A stretch of 64,000 bases of DNA from Sphingobium sp. (GTDB lineage: Bacteria; Pseudomonadota; Alphaproteobacteria; Sphingomonadales; Sphingomonadaceae): contig JAHFPV010000002.1 in the NCBI GenBank assembly GCA_023266575.1, positions 310,001-374,000 of the forward strand, read 5' to 3'. Under the pieces are notes generated by a model. It worked only from the letters and a program-made list of their open reading frames with translations, ran no database searches and had not been told where the DNA came from. A program made the position numbers and the translations under genes. Positions 14,117-22,442 of this stretch are shown piece after piece; position 1 is the first letter of the stretch; every line of letters starts with the position of its first letter.

Positions 14117-14755
14117 ATGCTGCCCTCTGCGAATTAAAGACGGGATGGCAGACAAATGATGGATGACGAGCATTCATCGCGGATCCCGCACTATCATTCA
14201 GTCCGAGTGCCTGCTCTCAAAGTCCGCAAGTACATGCTCATCCTCCAATAACGCCAATCCTGACGCGGCAGACCCGAAGTTCTAACAATCGAAGCGGCTC
14301 GGATAGGGAATTCGTGCCTTAAATGGGGTTCTTCACCGCTTAGTCCCCACCAATGGCTCAGGTAGGACCCGCGATTTTCGCTCGTGCAGCCCGGCCGCAG
14401 AGACCACCAATGACCTTTCCAGCTATTGCCTATGCCCCATTGGGCCGGCGGACACGATCGCGTCCAGAAGCCCTGCTGTGGCCTTCCAAACCGGCTCGCC
14501 TATCTCGCTAAGGCACTTTGGGAGCCTCCCCGGCCATGCCGCTCAACAGCCAATTTGCCGTCTGAGACTCGAAACTAATATCGTAATAACGGTGCAACGG
14601 GTCGTTCTTTGGGATCTTCCGGTGAGGGACCGGGCCAGCAAATTCGAAGATCCCACATAATTGGAAAGCTATCAGCACGGTGAACAGCTTACGCTTTGAG
14701 TCGTGCAGCGAAGTGGACTGTATCTGTGCGTGCTAGCGCGGCTCGGACATTCTGA
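14117..14755. other. island segment without recognisable genes
   Basis: About 640 nt inside the island with no supported coding region on either strand. Open frames are short and lack ribosome-binding sites and family resemblance. It looks less GC-rich than the flanking chromosome. It is probably decayed mobile DNA. Confidence 0.5.
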
Positions 14756-17101
14756 TTACGAAAGGGGATTAATCGGTAGCAGGATATAATCTCCGCCCTC
14801 ATGGCCTGCGAGTTGTAGCGGGCCGTATTGAGGACGTTGGTCGAAATTCATCGACTGTGCGGCGAGCGTCACGGATTGTTGCAGCGCCTGCGCTAGATCC
14901 TGTCCCTGTAGTGGCCCCTTTGCGTCGAGCAGGATGCGGGCAAGTGCCTTGGCGAAGATCGAATGGGTGCCACCCCCACCGTCCAGCACTGGCAAGTCGG
15001 AGCCGGAGGTCAAAACATTGCGCGACTTCTGTTCGAGGATGGTCTTGAGATATGTGGCTCGGGCATCGTCCGACGCAGTGCTGGACAGGCGCACCAGGCC
15101 GCGCGTCAAAAGGCCCGAATAGCAGCTGTCGGAGATCAGCAGAACCTTGTGCACTTCCATGCTGGCAAGCATGTCGGTGACGTCCAGAGTGGAAATCCAG
15201 TTGGCGGGGTTGCTCTGCTCCGCGTCGACCGGCAGCCAGTAGCCGCGCTCGCGCCCGTCGATCACCTCCTTGTGGCCATGGCCGGCATAATAGACGAGCA
15301 AGTCGTCCTTCGCCGTCAAGATCTTGCGCAAGGCGTTGAGGGCGGAAAGCATCTGGTAACGGCTGGCGTCGTGCAGGATAGTGACCTGGAAACCATAGCG
15401 GTCGCGCAGAATGCGGCCAATCTCCTCCACATCGGCGGCGGGCGTCTTGAGACCGGGAAGCCCGGTGTAGCGTGCATTGCCAATCAGCAGCGCATGTTGC
15501 GGGCGCATGGCGAGCCGCAAAGCCGGGGGTGCCACGGGGGGAGGCGCGGTGAGTACCGGAGAGGGCTGTTCCCGGTGCATCTGGAAATCAAGCTGGCCGC
15601 GCCGGCCGCGCCGGTCGATCGCGACGATCTGGACGATCTGGACGATGGTCGTAGCCGCGCCCAGCGGCACATCAAGCTGGAACAGGCCGGTCGTGTCGAC
15701 GCTCTGGCGCTGACCGTTGACGGTGAGCAGGCTGATCGGATCGCGGGTGCGGACGCGACCGAAGATGGCGCGCTTTGCCAGCGCAGCGTTTACCTGCACC
15801 AAAGCGACGCCGCGCGTCGCCATTAGCGTGGGTTCGATAAGCTCGATCACCGGGGCGTCGCCAGGCGGGAGCATTTCGGCGCGCAGGGCGGCGAGTTGCT
15901 TTTCGGATTCGGCAAGGCGGGCTTGCTGTGCCCTGAGAGCCGCCTGCTGCATTTCGATCTGTTGGCGGCTCGACAGAGCCTCTGCATTCAGTCGGTCGCG
16001 AGCGAGCGCGGCGGCGGCGAGCGCGGTTTCCAGTTGCTGCGCCTTTTGCGCCGAGACAATACGGTCCTGCCGAGCGGCATCGCGCGCGGCGGTGAGCGTT
16101 GCTACTGCCGCGCTGAGTTGCGCGGTCTGGCTGGCCAGAGCGGCCTGCGCGGCGGCGCGATCGGCATTGTCGGCCGATTGTAATCCAGCCTGTTTCGCCA
16201 ATGCATGATCGACCTGCCCCTGCAACAGAGCGACACGCTGTTCGGCCGCCTGCGCACGGGCGGCGGACTGGCTCTCCTTCGCGCGCGCGTCCGCAAGGGC
16301 GGCGTCACGCTCCGCCGTGCGGACGGCGAGCGCCCGATCAGCGGCAGCGAGCCGCGCGGTCAGCTGTGCATGTGCGGTCGCCTGCCCCTTGTCGGAAGAG
16401 GCTGCCTGCGCGCGCGCATCGACGAGAGCCTGCTGGTCGGTCGCGCGGTCGCGGGTCAGCCGGTCGATCTCCGCCTGACGGTCACGCAGTTGCGCGGCCA
16501 GCGCATCGCGATCGGCGGTTATGGCGGCAATGCGGACGGCGCTGTCCGGCGCGATGCTGACCGGCAGCACGGCTGGCGAGAGATTGGCAGCTTGCAGCAA
16601 CAGGCTGTCTGCCCGCGCCCTGTCCGCCGCGACGCCCAGCCCATCGGCCAGAAGATGCGCCAGATTGACCTTGGCCGGCGCGTAATTCTGCGCGACGGCG
16701 CGTTCATACCAGAACGCCGCCTGGCTATAGTCGGCGGCGCGGCCAAGGCCCTTTTCCAGGATTTCGCCGATATAGGTCTGCGCCTTCGGGTCTCCAGCCT
16801 GCGCCTGCGGCATCCAGACCTGGAAGGCGGTGCGATAGTCTGCACGATCGCTGGCGACATATTCGCCGCCCCTGATCTCGCAATCGGAAGCGGAAGTGCG
16901 CACCGGTCGGCGCTGGCCCAAATAGGTCATCATCCGCCCCATCTTGCGGACCTGCGCGGGGAGCAGACAATCGACGGTCAGAAAGACAGCGGGATCTGAC
17001 GGCGGTTGCGCAACGAGACGCGCTGTTGGCAGGACTGGAGCGGCCAGCATCGCGATGGCCGGTGCCAGTGTCCCCATCCATCGCGTAAACAATGTCGCCA
17101 C
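14756..17101 (-). CDS. secreted caspase-like (C14) protein with Sel1 repeats and coiled coil
   Basis: Predicted 781-aa cysteine peptidase of the caspase/orthocaspase clan. It begins with a GTG at 17101, eight nt after GGAGGA. Regions: signal peptide (about 1-32); a conserved Cys-containing N-terminal module (VDCLLPAQVRKMGR, then SASDCEIRGGEYV); Sel1-like helical repeats (about 95-175, with AQTYIGEILEKGLG and KVNLAHLLADGLG); a long Ala/Gln/Arg-rich coiled coil (about 205-405); a beta-rich linker (about 415-505); and the caspase fold (about 525-775) with catalytic H608 in YYAGHG and C660 in DSCYSG. Both catalytic residues are intact. Export implies action in the periplasm or at the surface. It is divergent from a beta-barrel gene, with a shared 170-nt promoter region. 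Substrate unknown. Confidence 0.85.
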   Translation of the reverse strand: MATLFTRWMGTLAPAIAMLAAPVLPTARLVAQPPSDPAVFLTVDCLLPAQVRKMGRMMTYLGQRRPVRTSASDCEIRGGEYVASDRADYRTAFQVWMPQAQAGDPKAQTYIGEILEKGLGRAADYSQAAFWYERAVAQNYAPAKVNLAHLLADGLGVAADRARADSLLLQAANLSPAVLPVSIAPDSAVRIAAITADRDALAAQLRDRQAEIDRLTRDRATDQQALVDARAQAASSDKGQATAHAQLTARLAAADRALAVRTAERDAALADARAKESQSAARAQAAEQRVALLQGQVDHALAKQAGLQSADNADRAAAQAALASQTAQLSAAVATLTAARDAARQDRIVSAQKAQQLETALAAAALARDRLNAEALSSRQQIEMQQAALRAQQARLAESEKQLAALRAEMLPPGDAPVIELIEPTLMATRGVALVQVNAALAKRAIFGRVRTRDPISLLTVNGQRQSVDTTGLFQLDVPLGAATTIVQIVQIVAIDRRGRRGQLDFQMHREQPSPVLTAPPPVAPPALRLAMRPQHALLIGNARYTGLPGLKTPAADVEEIGRILRDRYGFQVTILHDASRYQMLSALNALRKILTAKDDLLVYYAGHGHKEVIDGRERGYWLPVDAEQSNPANWISTLDVTDMLASMEVHKVLLISDSCYSGLLTRGLVRLSSTASDDARATYLKTILEQKSRNVLTSGSDLPVLDGGGGTHSIFAKALARILLDAKGPLQGQDLAQALQQSVTLAAQSMNFDQRPQYGPLQLAGHEGGDYILLPINPLS

Positions 17102-17130
17102 GAAGAAATTCCTCCAATCCCCTGTTGCGT

Positions 17131-17198
17131 GAATATCGCGAATGATGACAAAAAAGAATGATAAATGAAACTAAACCTAGCGTTATGTTGCGATATTC
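17131..17198. promoter_or_regulatory. inverted repeat in the caspase/beta-barrel divergent promoter region
   Basis: GAATATCGC (17131-17139) and its exact complement GCGATATTC (17190-17198) flank an AT-rich stretch between the divergent genes. The layout suits a regulator or looping site that controls both. No cognate regulator is adjacent. Confidence 0.45.
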
Positions 17199-17271
17199 GA
17201 CGTGTTCACTTAGTTTTCGGTGCGTTGTTGGAGACTTTCTTTTTGTCTTCAACGGATTAAGGGGAATCTCT

Positions 17272-18618
17272 ATGGCTATGATGGATCGGCACATTGCGTC
17301 GTTGGCTTTGATCTGCGCGAGTTCGATCGGGTGGGTCGCGCCTGCCACGGCGCAATCGGGTGGCAATGAGCAGGCGACTCTCGCTTATGTCCAAGCCATC
17401 TGTCCTGAGATGCGGAAGATCCGACCTACCCTGACCGCTGGGCAAGAAGCGCTATTTCGACGTTGCAATTCCGTTCTCAACTCGACCCCTGCGGACAGGA
17501 AGTCCGCCCTGACCCAGATCACATCGGATGAAATTCTGTCGCAAGACGCTGCCGTGCGGGGCGCGTCGCAGATGCAGACCAGTGCCATTTCCGCGCGGTT
17601 GAGCGCGATGAGCCATTTTTCAACGCAATCGATGGGCACCGCTATGCTATGGTCGCCAACCCAGTTTGCTGCCAGCGACGCCATCCAGTCTGACGGGTCG
17701 GTCGATTATGGCATCGGTGGCACGCCACGCCTGCAGTTTTTTGGCAATGTCAGCTATAGCGGCGGCAACCGCGACGCCACCACGCTGGAAACCGGGTTCG
17801 ACATGAATTTCACCTCGGCGGTGGCGGGGGCGGATTATCGGTTCAGCGACAAGTTCGTCGCCGGACTGGCGCTCGGCTATGGCCATACCAAACTGGATTT
17901 CGACAGCGACGGCGGGTCGATGCGTTCGCGCGCCTATACGGCGGCGGTTTATGCGATGATCCAGCCGGTAGAACGGTTTGAGGCGTCGCTGCTCGCCGCC
18001 TATAGCCGGGTGCGCTATCGCGGCGCGCGGACGATCGACTATGCGCTGCCGACCAGCGGCGTGCAGGCACCAGTCGATAGGGTTGAGGATTCGACGGCGA
18101 CTTCACGCACCCATGCCAACCAGTCGGAAGTGTCGGTCAGCGTTTTCTACAATCTGGGCGAGGGCGCCTGGACGGTAGGACCAGTGGCGCAGCTGTCCTG
18201 GGCTAATCTGACAATCGACGGCTTTGCCGAGCAGGAGGCCAATGGTCTGGGCTATCGCTTCGCCGAGCAGAAATCCGACAGCCTGCAAATGGCCTTCGGG
18301 GTGGACGCATCAAAGGCGATCAGCACGAGTTGGGGAATATTGTCCCCATATGCCCGCGCCCGTGCCATTTTCGAGACGGCGGACAGGCAACGCACAACGC
18401 GGGTCTTTTACGTCAACGATCCCTTCGCCGGCAGCAGCGTCAGTCCGGGCGCGACGCTGACGACATCGCCCACCGACCGAACGCGCGTTTCGCTGGCGGG
18501 CGGCATTGCCGCGCAACTTCCTGGCGGTTTGGCGATGACATTGGAAGGTCAGACGCTGGTGGGTATGCGCGACGTGACGCAATATGGGATGATGGCTGGC
18601 ATCCGTTTCGCTCTGTAA
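17272..18618 (+). CDS. autotransporter-type outer-membrane beta-barrel protein
   Basis: A 448-aa protein starting at the ATG at 17272, preceded by AAGGGGA; upstream in-frame codons give no signal peptide. Signal peptide about 1-28 (cleaved after ATAQ). An N-terminal helical segment of about 110 residues has two cysteines (C44, C65) that could form a disulfide. From about residue 145 to the end, alternating amphipathic strands form an autotransporter beta domain (VAGADYRFSDKFVAGLALGY, GPVAQLSWANLTIDGF), ending IRFAL. There is no classical passenger, so it is more a barrel with a periplasmic plug or partner-binding domain. Divergence from the caspase gene suggests a joint function, perhaps display or export of the caspase-like protein. 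That is inference. Confidence 0.75.
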   Translation: MAMMDRHIASLALICASSIGWVAPATAQSGGNEQATLAYVQAICPEMRKIRPTLTAGQEALFRRCNSVLNSTPADRKSALTQITSDEILSQDAAVRGASQMQTSAISARLSAMSHFSTQSMGTAMLWSPTQFAASDAIQSDGSVDYGIGGTPRLQFFGNVSYSGGNRDATTLETGFDMNFTSAVAGADYRFSDKFVAGLALGYGHTKLDFDSDGGSMRSRAYTAAVYAMIQPVERFEASLLAAYSRVRYRGARTIDYALPTSGVQAPVDRVEDSTATSRTHANQSEVSVSVFYNLGEGAWTVGPVAQLSWANLTIDGFAEQEANGLGYRFAEQKSDSLQMAFGVDASKAISTSWGILSPYARARAIFETADRQRTTRVFYVNDPFAGSSVSPGATLTTSPTDRTRVSLAGGIAAQLPGGLAMTLEGQTLVGMRDVTQYGMMAGIRFAL

Positions 18619-18797
18619 AGGGCCTGGTGTTAATCCGATACACGGTTAGCAGCCCATCATGCCGCCAACCGTCGCCTGCCCGCCGACCTAGCGGCAATTG
18701 TCAGGTTCGTGACAGAAAATAGCCAATCAAAGATTTCAGTCGATGAAGCTTTGCGTCAAAGCCCTCCACGCATATCCCGACGGATTATTGCATTGGA

Positions 18798-19085
18798 TCA
18801 GGCTCGGCACTGCCAGATCGGCTTCATGCTCGCGCGCCTGCCCAATTCATAGCGGACCTGCATCCGCATGAGTGTCTCAGCCTTCACGCCGAAGGCATGT
18901 TCAAAGCGAATGGCCATGTCAGCGGACAGCGCCACCCGCCCGTTCAGAAGCGAGCTGATGGACTGCCGGCTGACGCCGAAGGCCTGGGCCAGATCGTTGA
19001 TCGAAACACCGTGCGCCTCAACGATTTCGGTCTTAAGCCACTCCCCAGCGTGGATCGCGAACGAGGGATGAACCTTGATAGTCAT
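18798..19085 (-). CDS. higA: HigA-family antitoxin (HTH_XRE)
   Basis: 95-aa DNA-binding antitoxin of a HigBA type II module. The N-terminal HPSFAIHAGEWLKTEIVEAH, the helix-turn-helix INDLAQAFGVSRQSISSLLNGR and the core ADMAIRFEHAFG are characteristic. The ATG at 19085 overlaps the last base of the residual higB frame (TGATG), which preserves the toxin-first order typical of higBA. Because the toxin gene is internally deleted, HigA here is an orphan regulator that may still bind its own promoter or act in trans on related loci. Confidence 0.88.
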   Translation of the reverse strand: MTIKVHPSFAIHAGEWLKTEIVEAHGVSINDLAQAFGVSRQSISSLLNGRVALSADMAIRFEHAFGVKAETLMRMQVRYELGRRASMKPIWQCRA

Positions 19086-19220
19086 CAGTGATAATCCTCC
19101 AAGTCCAGATCTTGGACGGCACCCTGTTCATTGATCGAGAAAGTCAGCCGCCAGCCCCTTGGGCTTGCCTGTTTCGACAAACCGCCGGAGCGCCTCGTGC
19201 CTAATGCTCTCGATCTCCAT
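19085..19220 (-). pseudogene. higB: higB toxin remnant with internal deletion
   Basis: The N-terminus MEIESIRHEALRRFVETGKP followed by KGLAAD is the start of a HigB/RelE-type toxin. The next bases, read one frame over, give FSINEQGAVQDLDLEDYH and a stop, the normal C-terminal tail of the same family, ending exactly at higA. Roughly 50 central residues, including most of the RelE fold, are missing and the frame has shifted. The in-frame reading would stop at 19128. The toxin must be inactive. Confidence 0.75.
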
Positions 19221-19316
19221 GTATGGAATGCGTCGCTTTACGTGCGGATGGTCGCTAGACGGGCCGAAGGAACGCGGACGCTGGGCCAGACAAGCGCTGC
19301 GCGCTGTTGCAACGCC

Positions 19317-19360
19317 CTCTGACTCCGTCAATCAAGGTTCGAACCCTTGTCAGGCATCCA
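19317..19360 (+). repeat. tRNA-Gln 3'-half duplication (right attachment site)
   Basis: 44 nt matching tRNA-Gln 13668-13711 at 41 positions, from the anticodon loop through the CCA. It lacks a 5' half and is not a functional tRNA. It marks the right end of the island, 20 nt before the COG2509 gene. Confidence 0.88.
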
Positions 19361-19380
19361 AAATCTCCATCAGTCCCCGG

Positions 19381-21000
19381 TCAGATTTTCGTGGAGAGCG
19401 CCACTGCCTCCGCCACCTTGATACCGTCGATCGCGGCGGAGAGGATGCCGCCGGCATAGCCCGCCCCCTCGCCTGCCGGATAGAGACCGGCGACGTTGAG
19501 GCTCTGGAAATCCTTGCCGCGAGTGATGCGGATGGGGGAGGATGTGCGGGTTTCCACGCCGGTCATGACCGCGTCCGGGTGATCGTAATGGCTTATCTGG
19601 CGGCCGAAAGCGGGCAGTGCCTCGCGGATCGCGTCCACCACATAATCGGGCAGGCAAAGCGACAGGTCGGTGGGGGTGACGCCCGGCTTGTAGGAGGGGA
19701 CGACCTCTCCCAATGCGGTGGAGGGGCGACCGGCCATGAAGTCGCCCACGGTCTGGCCCGGCGCGAAATAGGAGGCGCCGCCCGCGACAAAGGCCGCCGA
19801 TTCCCAGCGGCGTTGCAATTCGATCCCCGCCAGCGGTCCGTCGGGATAGTCGCGGGCGGGGTCGATGCCGACGACCAACCCTGAATTGGCGTTGAATTCG
19901 GCGCGGCTATACTGGCTCATGCCGTTGGTGACGACGCGCCCTTCCTCCGACGTGGCGGCGACGACGCGGCCGCCGGGACACATGCAGAAGCTGTAGACGG
20001 TGCGGCCATTGGCGCAGTGATGGGCCAGGCTGTAGGAGGCGGCACCCAGATCCGGGTGGCCCGCGCATTGGCCATAGCGGGCGCGATCGACCCAGCTTTG
20101 GGGATGTTCGATCCGCACGCCGATGGAGAAAGGCTTGGCTTCGATATGGACACCGCGGGCGTGGAGCATCTCGAAGGTCGGGCGGGCGCTGTGGCCGACA
20201 GCGAGGACGACATGGTCGGCTTCGAGGAAGCTGCCGTCCTGCATATGGAGGCCGCGCAGCTTCTGGGTGCCATCGCCTGCTGGTTCCAGCGCGAGATCGT
20301 CAACGCGGGTCTGCCAGCGATATTCGCCGCCCAGTGCCTCGATCTGGCGGCGCATGGATTCGACCATAGTGACAAGGCGGAAAGTGCCGATATGGGGGTG
20401 GGCTTCCCATAATATGTCGTCGGGCGCGCCCGCCGCGACAAACTCCTCCAGCACCTTGCGGCCCAGAAAGCGGGGGTCCTTGACCCGGCAGTAGAGTTTG
20501 CCGTCGGAGAAGGTGCCTGCGCCGCCCTCGCCGAACTGGACGTTGGAGTCGGGGTTCAGCTCGGCGCGACGCCACAGGCCCCATGTGTCCTTGGTGCGTT
20601 CGCGCACTTGCCTGCCGCGATCGAGGATGATCGGGCGGAATCCCATTTGCGCCAGGATGAGGCCTGCGAACAGACCGCATGGTCCTGCGCCGATGACGAC
20701 CGGACGCAGCGCCGGGCCGCCTTCAGGGGCATGGGTGACGAACTTATAGCTGGTGTCGGGCGTGGGGCGCACATCCTTGTCACCGGCGAAGCGGGCGAGG
20801 ATGGCGGGTTCGTCGGTGGCCGCGACGTCGAACGTATAGACCAGCTGGATCGCGCTGCGCCGACGCGCATCATTGCCGCGCCGGACGAGGCTGTGGGACA
20901 GAAGATCGGACGCCGCGATGCCCAGCCGGGCGCAGATGGCGGCGGGGATCGCCTCGACAGGGTGGTCGAGCGGGAGTTGCAGGCCGGAGAGACGGATCAT
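19381..21000 (-). CDS. FAD-dependent dehydrogenase, COG2509 family
   Basis: 539-aa flavoprotein. The dinucleotide-binding motif is VVIGAGPCGLFAGLILAQMG (about residues 100-120), followed by an acidic/basic strand end (PIILDRGRQV). It contains the YSFCMCPGG motif and the GEGAGYAGGI C-terminal FAD contact typical of the uncharacterised COG2509 dehydrogenases. It has a ferredoxin-like N-terminal extension of about 90 residues (LPLDHPVEAI onward). Substrate unknown; presumably cytosolic. It is the first chromosomal gene to the right of the island and runs toward it. Confidence 0.85.
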   Translation of the reverse strand: MIRLSGLQLPLDHPVEAIPAAICARLGIAASDLLSHSLVRRGNDARRRSAIQLVYTFDVAATDEPAILARFAGDKDVRPTPDTSYKFVTHAPEGGPALRPVVIGAGPCGLFAGLILAQMGFRPIILDRGRQVRERTKDTWGLWRRAELNPDSNVQFGEGGAGTFSDGKLYCRVKDPRFLGRKVLEEFVAAGAPDDILWEAHPHIGTFRLVTMVESMRRQIEALGGEYRWQTRVDDLALEPAGDGTQKLRGLHMQDGSFLEADHVVLAVGHSARPTFEMLHARGVHIEAKPFSIGVRIEHPQSWVDRARYGQCAGHPDLGAASYSLAHHCANGRTVYSFCMCPGGRVVAATSEEGRVVTNGMSQYSRAEFNANSGLVVGIDPARDYPDGPLAGIELQRRWESAAFVAGGASYFAPGQTVGDFMAGRPSTALGEVVPSYKPGVTPTDLSLCLPDYVVDAIREALPAFGRQISHYDHPDAVMTGVETRTSSPIRITRGKDFQSLNVAGLYPAGEGAGYAGGILSAAIDGIKVAEAVALSTKI

Positions 21001-21073
21001 GGTCGGCCTGTAGAGGATGTCGCGGGATAAGAAAACCGTCCGCCTTGGACAGACGCCTGCTCCCTCATTTAAT

Positions 21074-21155
21074 CCGTTCGCCCTGAGCTTGTCGAAGGGC
21101 AGTCCTTTTCTTCCGAGAAGAAGGACGGGGCTTCGACAAGCTCAGCCCGAACGGG
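21074..21155. repeat. imperfect inverted repeat (CTTGTCGAAG type)
   Basis: Arms of about 38 nt centred on CTGAGCTTGTCGAAG and CTTCGACAAGCTCAG. It lies just after the PepSY gene stop on the minus strand and could act as its terminator. It is one of several related intergenic repeats in the window (see 29118, 40109 and 46806). Confidence 0.75.
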
Positions 21156-21157
21156 AT

Positions 21158-22426
21158 TTAGGCCGTCCGGCGCTGGCCCATGATCCACTCGCCCAGCGAC
21201 GCGGCGACCATGCTGAGGCCGGTCAGCGGGAAGAGCAGGCCGATCAGCAGCATCAGGCCTGCCACCATATGCCGTGCGGCGGGGGTGGCGGCGGGTGGCG
21301 CGGTGAGGCGTCCCTGTTGCCGTCGCTTCCACCACAAGACCGGCGCGGTCAGGCAGAGGAGCAGGAGGCAGAGGCAGCCCGCGAGCATGAGCAGCCGGTT
21401 GGCCTCTCCATATTGCTGGCCCTGATGGGTGGCGATGCCCCATTCGACCGCCTGCGCGCCGGGACCGAACATGCGCCAGTCCATATCCTGCACCACTGCG
21501 CCGGATGCGGCGTCGATGGTGATGGCGCGGGCGTCCTGCGCCTGTGTGACGATGGACGCAGCCAGATAGGGCGCGCCGGGGGTGGCGGGGCGGATCAGCT
21601 GGACGCCGCCCATGCCGCGCGTAGTGGCGATGCGCAGCGCTTCGTCGACGCCGATGTCGCCTGCCCTGCCAGCCGCCGCGCCGCCTTCGCGCAGCGTCCA
21701 GGGCAGCGCGTCCCTGGCGGGCGCGCTCCAGGGGATCACCGCCATTTTGGGTCGCCCCCAATCATTGGCGGCAACGACGGCGCGCAGACCGCCGCCCCAG
21801 ACCTGCGTCCAGGGCATCCCGGTGACGGCCAGGAACAGGATGACGCCAGCGGACAGGAAACCCAGCGTGCCATGCAGGTCGCGCCAGAAGAGGCGGCCCG
21901 ATGCCCGGCCGCGAATCGCCAGCGCAGGCTGGCCGCGCCGGGGCCAGCGCAGATAGAGGCCGGTTATGCAGAGCAGAATCGCCCAGCCCGCGACCACCTC
22001 CACCAAGCGGTTGCCGACCGGGCCGGTGAGCGCGAGGCTGTGCAGATCCTTGATGACCTTCATGACGCCGCCGCCGCGCATCTGACCCAATATCCGGCCA
22101 TTGCGGGGATCGACGAAATGCACGGTAGGCGGGCCAGCGTCCGCCTTCGTCATCACCCGCCAGCTTTCGGTGGTGGTCAGGGGACGGGCGATCTGGGTCA
22201 CCTGCGCGCCCGTTGCCTGCTCCACCGTCGCGATCAGGCGTGATGGCGGGAGAGACGAGGCCGATGGCGCGCCCGACATATGCACCGGATAGAGAATCGC
22301 TTCTATCTCCGGCTTGTAGAGATAGAGCGCGCCCGTCACCGCCATGAGTGCCAAGACCGGCAGGACGATGAGGCCGGCATAGAAATGCCAGCGCCACATC
22401 GCCCGGTAGAAGCCCGTTTCATTCAT
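21158..22426 (-). CDS. PepSY-domain membrane protein
   Basis: 422-aa inner-membrane protein of the PepSY-associated TM family. The start at 22426 (MNETGFYRAMWRWHFYAG) follows a GGGGGCAGGA ribosome-binding sequence; a longer open frame upstream overlaps the receptor gene. TM1 is YAGLIVLPVLALMAVTGALY, with further TMs near 185-215, 240-260, 350-370 and 390-415, and PepSY segments between. The WRWHFYAGL start and paired TM helices match the family often encoded beside TonB-dependent siderophore or copper receptors, where it is thought to help release or reduce the metal. It is 16 nt downstream of the receptor gene, in the same operon. Confidence 0.85.
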   Translation of the reverse strand: MNETGFYRAMWRWHFYAGLIVLPVLALMAVTGALYLYKPEIEAILYPVHMSGAPSASSLPPSRLIATVEQATGAQVTQIARPLTTTESWRVMTKADAGPPTVHFVDPRNGRILGQMRGGGVMKVIKDLHSLALTGPVGNRLVEVVAGWAILLCITGLYLRWPRRGQPALAIRGRASGRLFWRDLHGTLGFLSAGVILFLAVTGMPWTQVWGGGLRAVVAANDWGRPKMAVIPWSAPARDALPWTLREGGAAAGRAGDIGVDEALRIATTRGMGGVQLIRPATPGAPYLAASIVTQAQDARAITIDAASGAVVQDMDWRMFGPGAQAVEWGIATHQGQQYGEANRLLMLAGCLCLLLLCLTAPVLWWKRRQQGRLTAPPAATPAARHMVAGLMLLIGLLFPLTGLSMVAASLGEWIMGQRRTA

Positions 22427-22442
22427 CGTCCTGCCCCCCGGT

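Larger units (their letters stand above)
13668..19360. mobile_element. tRNA-Gln-associated genomic island (integrase lost)
   Basis: The outer ends are a 44-nt direct repeat made of the anticodon loop, T arm, acceptor 3' strand and CCA of tRNA-Gln (13668-13711 and 19317-19360, three mismatches). This is the usual footprint of tyrosine-recombinase integration. Cargo from left to right: a small phage-type protein, about 640 nt of non-coding debris, a caspase-like protein, a divergent beta-barrel protein and a higBA remnant. I find no integrase, so the island is probably immobile. The mismatches lie in the displaced right copy and include a C-A mispair against the acceptor, as expected for drift without selection. 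Confidence 0.75.

Noticed and set aside
19317-19360. Second tRNA-Gln gene
   Set aside because: Only the 3' half is present; upstream bases cannot form a D arm or the 5' acceptor strand.
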